Part shown: in pieces, positions 1 through 6,465 of the stretch
Numbering within the stretch: position 1 is the first letter of the stretch
Layout of the letters: each line of letters begins with the position of its first letter
NCBI RefSeq assembly: GCF_000269805.1
Contig: NZ_JH711483.1
Location: 564,081-628,080 of the forward strand
Length of the DNA: 64,000 nucleotides
Reading direction: 5' to 3'
Source of the DNA: Actinomyces massiliensis 4401292
Lineage (GTDB): Bacteria > Actinomycetota > Actinomycetes > Actinomycetales > Actinomycetaceae
Program-made: the position numbers and the translations under genes
Notes under the pieces: generated by a model
Told to the model about the DNA's origin: nothing
Seen by the model: only the letters and a program-made list of their open reading frames with translations
Databases searched by the model: none

Positions 1-184
1 TTTCCTCCAGCTCTTTTACCGGCAGGCCGACAGAGGATCATCCCCGCTTACGCGGGGTTAACCGGCTAATGATGTACAAGTCCGGCACTCCGGCGGGATC
101 ATCCCCGCTTACGCGGGGTTAACCGAGGACGCCGGGATCGAGGAGCTGCCGACCCCGGATCATCCCCGCTTACGCGGGGTTAAC
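1..184 (-). CRISPR. Type I-E CRISPR array (leader-proximal end, continues left of the window)
   Basis: Three identical 28-nt repeats lie at 35-62, 96-123 and 157-184, separated by two 33-nt spacers (63-95 and 124-156). Positions 1-34 are a further, possibly partial, spacer. On the minus strand the repeat begins GTTAACCCCGCG and ends GGGGATGATCC, so CCCCGC and GCGGGG form the hairpin bound by Cas6e. This resembles the E. coli I-E repeat read in its transcribed direction, so the array is probably transcribed leftward, in the same direction as the cas genes. The base preceding GTTAAC is G at the two inner repeats but T at the leader-proximal one, so a 29-nt repeat with 32-nt spacers is also possible. 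Identical repeats suggest a maintained array. The leader-distal end lies outside the window. Confidence 0.97.
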
Positions 185-240
185 ACTTGGCGATCGTTGG
201 AATCCCAACGATGCCCAACCCTACCAGGTGGGTTCTGCCT
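185..240 (-). promoter_or_regulatory. Short CRISPR leader between cas2 and the array
   Basis: Only 56 bp separate the cas2 stop from the first repeat, so the leader, any array promoter and the integration signal must fit here or extend into cas2. The region is not AT-rich. It contains a perfect 8-bp inverted repeat (193-200 ATCGTTGG, 205-212 CCAACGAT) starting 9 bp from the repeat border, and a second hairpin (217-234, AACCC/GGGTT plus ACC/GGT with one bulged base). Known I-E leaders of enterobacteria need IHF; actinobacteria lack canonical IHF, so the dyad could be the alternative anchor. That role is inference. Confidence 0.6.
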
Positions 241-633
241 TCACTGGTGACCCAGTGCCCGCTCGGAGGCGTTGCGGTAGCGTCGCCGTCGTGCGGCGAT
301 CGACCACGACTCCTTCGGGGGCTTGACGGCGCCAGGGATTACCTGTGCTCCCTCAATCTGCCGGTACGGCGTGCGCATCACCAAGCATCCCTCGATATCG
401 ACCGGATCGCGATCGTGACCCAGTGATGCAATGGCAAAATGCTGTTCAGAGCGCACCGACCAGATCAATAGAGCGCGACCCTCGCCGATGTACGCACGGA
501 CCAGTTCCCACAACTGCTCGCGCACGCGCGCCGAAAGACGGCCGACAAATACGCCAGGGGAGACCTCGAGCAACCATCGAGTCATAGAGCCGCGAAGCGA
601 GGCCGGTGCCGCGGAAAGAATCAGCACTACCAT
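241..633 (-). CDS. cas2e: Cas2e, CRISPR spacer-acquisition subunit
   Basis: This 130-aa protein matches the type I-E Cas2 family (CasCD/ygbF-like), with the N-terminal beta strand MVVLILSA, the conserved stretch GVFVGRLSARVREQLW and the IWS segment near residue 58. Cas2 dimers bridge two Cas1 dimers to form the integrase that captures protospacers. It is longer than E. coli Cas2 (94 aa): residues ~100-130 form a basic tail (ARRRRYRN) that may contact DNA. The start overlaps the end of cas1 by 7 nt, indicating translational coupling. It is the last gene of the cas operon and abuts the CRISPR leader. Confidence 0.93.
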   Translation of the reverse strand: MVVLILSAAPASLRGSMTRWLLEVSPGVFVGRLSARVREQLWELVRAYIGEGRALLIWSVRSEQHFAIASLGHDRDPVDIEGCLVMRTPYRQIEGAQVIPGAVKPPKESWSIAARRRRYRNASERALGHQ

Positions 634-1565
634 CCGCCAGCATCCTCCCCGGCATAGTTAGAACCGCCGGCTATGGCTTGCTTCTGATAATCCCAGAGCG
701 AGACAACATTGACACCCAGTTCTTCGGAGTTATCTACCTCGAGCAAATGATAAATGTCCTTCACTGTTCGCTCGATGATTTTCAAATCGAAAATCCTATC
801 CCGGACACGTCGCCTGGTCGTCCCAGTCAAATCCTCCATCCCCTCGGCGACAACATCAAAAGCGATCGGGATCGTTGTCTCAGCCTTGTACAGGTCCGCA
901 ACGTCATACACGAACGACCGCTCATGCCCTGTATGAACGAAACCGAGGCCCGGAGAGCAGCCAAGGGAAACGATCACGCCGTGAACGACCCCGTACAGTG
1001 CCGCGTGCGCAGCCGACAACGCCTGGTTAATCGGATCCGAAGCTTCGAAGTCGTCGGGACGATAATCCCGGCGCGTCCACGGAACCCCGGTCCTCCGCGA
1101 ATTTTCCCGGTATACCTCACGGATCCGGGCGCCTTCGCGTCCTCTGAGCTGTTGCATGGTCAGTCCGTCCACATCCTCGCCGCTGAATCGCATGCAGTAC
1201 ATGTCGCGTGCCACGCGCAATCGCTTCTGAGGTGAGGAGACCCTGGTCGCCTGCTCCACCAGAAGACGCGTGGAGGTAGCCAGGGAACGACCATGAGCGT
1301 AATAGCGCACACCGCGCTCACCGACCCAGACTGCCGTCGTTCCGCATTCGCCGAGAAGGCTCATCGCCTGGTGGCTGACGGACGTCCCTGGCCCGAGAAA
1401 GACCGCAACCAAAGACGCCGCAGGGACATGGATGGTGCCCTGATCGTTGCGGGCAGTCAGAGCACCATCCTGACGATGGACAACGCTGTGTTCTAGGTAC
1501 AGGAAAGACATCCGGTCCTGCACAGGGGGCAGCGCCGTCACAGGGACCGGCAGCATCTTGGCCAT
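627..1565 (-). CDS. cas1e: Cas1e, CRISPR integrase
   Basis: Cas1 is the metal-dependent integrase that inserts new spacers at the leader end. From the chosen start (MAKMLPVPV, 312 aa) the metal-binding residues are E144, H211, D221 and D224. These match E. coli Cas1 E141, H208, D218 and D221 with a constant offset of three, so the enzyme should be active. The start at 1565 was preferred over the upstream ATG at 1610: it sits 5 bp after the cas6e stop and has GGAG 9 nt upstream, while 1610 would overlap cas6e by 40 nt. The gene is coupled to cas2 downstream. The basic helical C-terminal region is typical of the I-E subtype. Confidence 0.95.
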   Translation of the reverse strand: MAKMLPVPVTALPPVQDRMSFLYLEHSVVHRQDGALTARNDQGTIHVPAASLVAVFLGPGTSVSHQAMSLLGECGTTAVWVGERGVRYYAHGRSLATSTRLLVEQATRVSSPQKRLRVARDMYCMRFSGEDVDGLTMQQLRGREGARIREVYRENSRRTGVPWTRRDYRPDDFEASDPINQALSAAHAALYGVVHGVIVSLGCSPGLGFVHTGHERSFVYDVADLYKAETTIPIAFDVVAEGMEDLTGTTRRRVRDRIFDLKIIERTVKDIYHLLEVDNSEELGVNVVSLWDYQKQAIAGGSNYAGEDAGGW

Positions 1566-1570
1566 GCTTT

Positions 1571-2272
1571 TCAGCTCCGACCTATCCTGACGAGTGTCAT
1601 GAGCCCGCAACCGTAGGCTTTGGAACGACCGATGCCCGATACGAGTACATGGCGCAGCCTCTCCGCATCGGTGATGCTCAGCACGCCCTCATAGACGGTT
1701 CGATTGATGGTGACCTGATCTCGAGTTTTACCGTCCGGTCGTTGCCGGCCGAAAACCGGACGCTCTCTGCGCACCACAACTACAGAGTCTGTGGCGTCTG
1801 CACCATCATCGAGCCTCTCGCCGGTGGATAGGAGCTCAAAACCATAACCTGCGGTGCGAGTTATCAGCCATTCCCGCTGCTGCTCGGCGGTGACATGCCC
1901 GACTCTCTTACCGCGGATACCTTTCCCTTGAGATGCCGAGTACGAAGGATTTGCTGCGAGGCGGAAAAACCACTGCTGCCCGGCCTCAAGCTGCTCCAAA
2001 AATGGCGAATAGTCGAGGGTGCGCGCCAGCACCCCGGCTGTGCCCGCTTCGTGGACGATCTGGGAGCAGTCGGGTTCAGACGGCGAGAGCACGTACAGCG
2101 ATGCCGTTGTGCTCTGCGCTGCTCTGTCGACCCTCCACAGGACGCGACCGGAGCCGCCCCCGTCATGGCCCGCGGTTGCTTTCATGACGACGGCGTGCAT
2201 CACTTGAGGCGAACCCAGGTACTTACGAGCGAGTCGTCGAGTCGGATCGATTTCGATTTTGGTCAAGAACAC
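1571..2272 (-). CDS. cas6e: Cas6e (Cse3/CasE), pre-crRNA endoribonuclease
   Basis: Cas6e cleaves the CRISPR transcript on the 3' side of each repeat hairpin and stays bound as part of Cascade. The 233-aa length is close to the family norm. His26 (in MHAVV) is at the position of the general-base histidine known in Thermus Cse3. The C-terminal glycine-rich loop GIGRSKAYGCGLM (residues ~214-226) is the family signature. The start overlaps the end of cas5e by 10 nt. Its substrate should be the hairpin CCCCGC...GCGGGG in the adjacent array. Confidence 0.94.
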   Translation of the reverse strand: MFLTKIEIDPTRRLARKYLGSPQVMHAVVMKATAGHDGGGSGRVLWRVDRAAQSTTASLYVLSPSEPDCSQIVHEAGTAGVLARTLDYSPFLEQLEAGQQWFFRLAANPSYSASQGKGIRGKRVGHVTAEQQREWLITRTAGYGFELLSTGERLDDGADATDSVVVVRRERPVFGRQRPDGKTRDQVTINRTVYEGVLSITDAERLRHVLVSGIGRSKAYGCGLMTLVRIGRS

Positions 2273-2985
2273 CGGATTGCCTCCTCCACGTCGGCCATGG
2301 GGTCGTGTGCATCGGCGGTGTCAGCGCCAGATGCATGCACAGGGACCATGAGTCGCTCGACTTCCCGGAAGCTGTAGTCACGTCGCCGGGAGTCGAAGGA
2401 CAGCGGGACGTCTCTGCTTCCTCGCACGTCACCCAGCCGTTCCTCGACGGGCACAGCACCCTGATCAACGAGGATCTCCGCGGTGAAACCAGGATGCTCT
2501 CGGCGGAACCAGTCTGAGGCGAGCCATGGCTCATCCTGGAGTGCGTCGAGCAGCGTTGTCTTCCGCAGCCCCAGGGATACCGGATGCGTCGGAGGGCAGG
2601 AGCGTCGCCCCAGGTACAGAGGAAAGGCTGGATATCGAAGTGCCTCGCCAATTCCCTCCAAAAGCGCTTGGTCGCCTTCTATGCCGGTGAGGAATACGGC
2701 GTCAGCGAGGTAGTAGCGGTTTGATAGGGGCATGGGTTTGCGGCTGTCGGTGGGCACGGCAGTGTGGAAGTCGCGAATGACGGTGCCAGGCTGGTCCTTG
2801 CGCACTCCGAAACGGAGGGTGAGGAGATCCTCGATCGGGTCTGTCCTGCGCCTCCCTGTGGCCGCTGCCAGCATGCCGATGACACCGCTCTTGGTCGGCG
2901 CGAGCTCGGTGGCACGCACTGTGAACCGTGACTTCACCCCCCATGCCTGCATCGGGCCCGCGAGTCGCAGTAGGAGGACCGTCAT
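2263..2985 (-). CDS. cas5e: Cas5e (CasD), Cascade subunit capping the crRNA 5' handle
   Basis: This 240-aa protein opens with MTVLLLRLAGPMQAWGVKSR, the N-terminal signature of Cas5 of subtype I-E (LxLxGPMQAWG). This is followed by TELAPTKSGVIGMLAAATGR, the conserved SGVxGLLAAALG motif. In Cascade, Cas5 binds the 5' handle of the crRNA and contacts Cse1 and the first Cas7. The start codon overlaps the cas7e stop by one base (TGATG), so translation is coupled. No unusual features were seen. Confidence 0.94.
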   Translation of the reverse strand: MTVLLLRLAGPMQAWGVKSRFTVRATELAPTKSGVIGMLAAATGRRRTDPIEDLLTLRFGVRKDQPGTVIRDFHTAVPTDSRKPMPLSNRYYLADAVFLTGIEGDQALLEGIGEALRYPAFPLYLGRRSCPPTHPVSLGLRKTTLLDALQDEPWLASDWFRREHPGFTAEILVDQGAVPVEERLGDVRGSRDVPLSFDSRRRDYSFREVERLMVPVHASGADTADAHDPMADVEEAIRCS

Positions 2986-4112
2986 CAGACCTGCTCCTGG
3001 CCAGGTAGGCGGGGAGCCACGACGCTGCGCACTTGTTCTGGCAGGTCTTTGAAGGACACACGCTCCCCGAGCGAGGCGATGACGTCGTTGTTCGCGAGGG
3101 CGACGACGAGGCTGCGCAGCGGCGTCAGGCCGTAGTTATTCTCGATCGTCGCAGCGTGTCGGGCCAGTGCCTTGATCGACCGGTCGACGTAGCCGTGGGT
3201 TCCCTCCGCGGGGACAGCCTCCTCGAAGGCCCCCACGAGGGAGACGGGCTGGTCCTCTCGCACAGTAACAAGAATGCTCTCCGGCACGGTGCGGTTGGCG
3301 AAGGTGTTCTGCTTACCGGTGGGCATGGACAGGCAGAAGCCCCTGATGAAGACCTCCAGTGCCTTCAGCGTGGCCTCGCTGTCACCGAGGTTGTGTCGCA
3401 GCAGGTCCACGTTGATGGTGGCATACCGGTACATGGTGGCCGAGGAGAACTCGACGGTACCCATCATGCCGGCGCCGGCATCCTCCTCCTCGGAGCGGCT
3501 CTTCTCATCATCCACAGCGGTGAAGAAGTCGTACTCGTTCTCTGCGGCATGCGTGGAAATGGCATGGGCTACCTGGCAGGCGGCATCAATATTGAGATCG
3601 GTGTCGTCGGCGACCATTCGGCCGAACAGAGCGATATCGACGGCGTGCGCCTCCTTGACGATTTTCTTGACCGTCTTGGCATCGAGTGCTTCCCCGCTGT
3701 GCGCGGAGGCGATGGCGAGCTCCGCCAAGCGCGCGATCTGGCTGGTGGACAGGAAGAGGAGATAGCCGGACTCCTGGGGTGCATTTTTCTTGCCACGTGG
3801 GGGAGAGAGCTTGATCTTGGCGGCCTTGAATACCCCTTCGGCAAGGGATAGCGCGTTCTCTGTGAGGTCAGGAGCCTCTTCGGCGATCCGTGAGGCGAGC
3901 AGCTCGACGACTCGCTTGGTACGCACACCGACGTCGGAGGCATCCAGGAGATCGTTGAAGTACAGGCGGGCGGCCCGTTTCCAGGACTGACTGGAGACCC
4001 GCAGGCGCCTCACACCCCCGTAGACGGCGGACTTCGGGGAGCCTGAATCATCACGGTTGACACAGGAGGGCGGCAGGTTCTGGATGACATGGATGTCGAC
4101 GTAGGTGCTCAT
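2985..4112 (-). CDS. cas7e: Cas7e (Cse4/CasC), Cascade backbone
   Basis: This 375-aa protein belongs to the Cas7 family of type I-E, six copies of which polymerise along the crRNA. Visible family signatures are the N-terminal VDIHVIQNLPPSCVNRDDSG segment, the RRLRVSSQSWKRA motif (residues ~35-47), the acidic central insertion (EEEDAGAGMMGT) and the FCLSMPTGKQNTFANRT motif near residue 264. It lies 2 bp after cse2 and overlaps cas5e by one base. It is likely the most strongly translated subunit. Confidence 0.95.
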   Translation of the reverse strand: MSTYVDIHVIQNLPPSCVNRDDSGSPKSAVYGGVRRLRVSSQSWKRAARLYFNDLLDASDVGVRTKRVVELLASRIAEEAPDLTENALSLAEGVFKAAKIKLSPPRGKKNAPQESGYLLFLSTSQIARLAELAIASAHSGEALDAKTVKKIVKEAHAVDIALFGRMVADDTDLNIDAACQVAHAISTHAAENEYDFFTAVDDEKSRSEEEDAGAGMMGTVEFSSATMYRYATINVDLLRHNLGDSEATLKALEVFIRGFCLSMPTGKQNTFANRTVPESILVTVREDQPVSLVGAFEEAVPAEGTHGYVDRSIKALARHAATIENNYGLTPLRSLVVALANNDVIASLGERVSFKDLPEQVRSVVAPRLPGQEQV

Positions 4113-4114
4113 TG

Positions 4115-4801
4115 TTAGTTCTCCGATTCCGGTGCGGTGGTGGTGCAGTCGGCGCGGGGCGCCGTCTTGGTGTCGCTTGTTGTAGAAAGGAAGTGGTATT
4201 GGCGTGCCCAGGTGAGGCGGACCTTCTTCGCTCCGCCCGGGCGCTGGAAGCGGGCGATGTCGTCAACGAGCATGGCGTGATCCAGGGTGATGTCGCGGGC
4301 GCGCAGCAGCGAGATGAAGTTCCGCAGGTGATGGCGCAGTTCGGTGATGGTGGTCGAGGTGACGAGGGTATTGAAGCGCTTTCGGGCGGAGTCGTTGTCC
4401 TCCTCCCACCCCACGAGCTCCCGAGCGGCATGGCCCAGCCCCCTACCGGGACGGAACATGCGTGTGGTTCGGGACTGCTGATGTACGGCATATAGCGTCA
4501 TAGCGGTGTGGACGGCCACCTCCTCCCACGTGGGGGCGTCGTCCGTATTGTCTGGGACCTCCACTTGAGTGAGTTCCCAGATCTCGGGAATCTCGCCGGG
4601 CTCCTTGGTAGCTGCGCCGCGCAACGCCGCCATCTCACCGCGAGCCCGCGCTTCATTGCGGAGGTAGCGGTTCTGCAAACCGTTATCGCCGTTAAGGCGG
4701 CTATCCACGAGGCGTCCGATGTCCCCCAGGTGGCGGGCTCGTTGGGGCACAGGTGGTGTATCTGCCGCATCAGGCAGTGTGCCGGTATCTGGTGTCTTCA
4801 T
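4115..4801 (-). CDS. cse2: Cse2 (CasB), Cascade small subunit
   Basis: Cse2 forms a dimer along the inner face of Cascade and stabilises the R-loop. The protein is 228 aa, alpha-helical in character, with the conserved WEEVAVHTAMTLYAVHQQ helix (residues ~90-107) and the GRGLGHAARELVG segment near residue 120. The C-terminal WARQYHFLS is also typical. Its start overlaps the cse1 stop by 4 nt (ATGA). The first ~35 residues are low complexity and probably disordered. Confidence 0.92.
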   Translation of the reverse strand: MKTPDTGTLPDAADTPPVPQRARHLGDIGRLVDSRLNGDNGLQNRYLRNEARARGEMAALRGAATKEPGEIPEIWELTQVEVPDNTDDAPTWEEVAVHTAMTLYAVHQQSRTTRMFRPGRGLGHAARELVGWEEDNDSARKRFNTLVTSTTITELRHHLRNFISLLRARDITLDHAMLVDDIARFQRPGGAKKVRLTWARQYHFLSTTSDTKTAPRADCTTTAPESEN

Positions 4802-6465
4802 GCCGTTGTCCTTTCTCCGTCCTCGATTGGTGCGTTCTGCGGTTCGAATGGTGGTACCGCCTTGTTAAGGGCGGTGCGGAAGTAGGACAGAGCACGGCCG
4901 ACGTCCATGCGCCCCTTGCCCTCACCACGTCCTGCGAAGGCTGTGTCGGGCACAGCGGAAGCGAGCGCCTCTTGTTGTTTCCGGGCTTCGCTGCGCAGCA
5001 GGGATCGCCACTTATCGCGGGCCTCGGCGGGATCGGCGCCGTCGAGGGAGGCCAGCCAGCGCGGAAAGCGCTCATCAATGAGCTGATAGAAGGCGGCTCC
5101 AGCGTGATCGCGCGCGGCCGAGGCGGTGTCCGGGCTCCCACCGCGAGCCTTGTCCAGGTTCGCGGCCAGGTTCCGCAGTGCGAAGGCGACTCCTTCCGTC
5201 TCCTCCATGGCGTCATGAACAACACCGAGCAGACGCGCGCTGCTCCGATCGAGCAGGCCGGCCGGAAGTGAAAGAACATCGTTAACAAGCTCAGTGACGA
5301 CTGCCTCCTGAGCCCCGTACTCAATACCGACGGCGTGCAGAGGAATGAGGCCGCTCAACGGCACAATGCGGTTCATCATGAGTTCCTGGTAGAAGGAGAT
5401 GACCCCGGGGGAGCGGTACCGAGTCACCATTCCGGCGCCCTTGACCGTGATCGACGGACTCAATTGAGCGACCAGAGTGGACAGGCCTCGCCAGAAGGCC
5501 CGGTCCGTCGGCAGCTTGCGTGGCATGTAAACGGTTGCCTTGAGCTTCTTGGTCTGGGGCTCGGAGTAGCGCCACGCGGTCATGGGCTCGACCAGGTAGC
5601 GGTTCTGAGGCGTCGCCTTGTCCCCATTGCCGAGGAACAGGCCGGTGACGCGGGCGTCGTCGCCGTGGAGGAGGACACGGCGCGTCTGCCACGTGTAGCA
5701 GGACACCGGCCCGGTGGGCTCCAGGGTGAGCGAACCTGCGGGGCCATCCGGATCGCGTTCCCATGGCGGGATATCTTCAGCCGGATCGACATCGTGCAGC
5801 CCGTCAACCTTCTCGCATACCACGGTGTTGAGCAGCAGTGTTCGCTCTAAGTTCTCCCCATCCACGGTCACGACGCCGATCTGCCCCGTCCAGCCCGGAC
5901 CAATCGGATAGCCCTTGCCATTCTTGGCTTGCGGATCGTCTACGGCGCCAGAACGGATGCCGGACGGGTCGAAGGCATGAACATGCACCAGCCAGCGGGC
6001 CGCCTCAGACCAGCTGATGTACTCCAAGCCCTGCGCGATCCTCGTGGTGAAGAAGGGGTCCCCGTTGGGAACATCCACAATGAGGGACTCCAGACCGGAG
6101 GTCTTTCCCGAAGCGGCATGGATTCCCGCCACCTGGAAGAAGGGGTGCTCCGGGTGGCGCAGGTAGAAGCGGTCTCGATATCCCTCCAGGTAGGCGGCGG
6201 CGTCGCGTCCGAGCTTGCCCGGGTCATCCCAGTACTCCTCCCAGACATCCATCTCCTCCGGCCCGCCCATGGCGCGGTGGCAGATGGCCAGGAGCAGGCG
6301 CTGGATGGCGACATCCTGACTGGCGATCTCCCCGTGGATCCCGGAGATGTCCGTCGCTTCGCGAAAGACGGTGAGGAGCGAGACCTCGTCGGAGGTGCCG
6401 TCGAGTCGGATGACCCGTATCCAGGGCTCATCGAGAAGATTGAAGCTCGGTGCGATCGGTGTCAT
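4798..6465 (-). CDS. cse1: Cse1 (CasA), Cascade large subunit (PAM recognition)
   Basis: Cse1 (Cas8e) reads the PAM and recruits Cas3. The 555-aa protein begins with the family signature FNLLDEPWIRVIRLDG, followed by a region matching the I-E large-subunit fold (HPEHPFFQVAG at ~100-110). The C-terminal half contains the four-helix bundle region (HAGAAFYQLIDERFPRWL near residue 470). It overlaps cas3 upstream and cse2 downstream by 4 nt each. The PAM it recognises cannot be derived from the sequence. Confidence 0.94.
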   Translation of the reverse strand: MTPIAPSFNLLDEPWIRVIRLDGTSDEVSLLTVFREATDISGIHGEIASQDVAIQRLLLAICHRAMGGPEEMDVWEEYWDDPGKLGRDAAAYLEGYRDRFYLRHPEHPFFQVAGIHAASGKTSGLESLIVDVPNGDPFFTTRIAQGLEYISWSEAARWLVHVHAFDPSGIRSGAVDDPQAKNGKGYPIGPGWTGQIGVVTVDGENLERTLLLNTVVCEKVDGLHDVDPAEDIPPWERDPDGPAGSLTLEPTGPVSCYTWQTRRVLLHGDDARVTGLFLGNGDKATPQNRYLVEPMTAWRYSEPQTKKLKATVYMPRKLPTDRAFWRGLSTLVAQLSPSITVKGAGMVTRYRSPGVISFYQELMMNRIVPLSGLIPLHAVGIEYGAQEAVVTELVNDVLSLPAGLLDRSSARLLGVVHDAMEETEGVAFALRNLAANLDKARGGSPDTASAARDHAGAAFYQLIDERFPRWLASLDGADPAEARDKWRSLLRSEARKQQEALASAVPDTAFAGRGEGKGRMDVGRALSYFRTALNKAVPPFEPQNAPIEDGERTTA

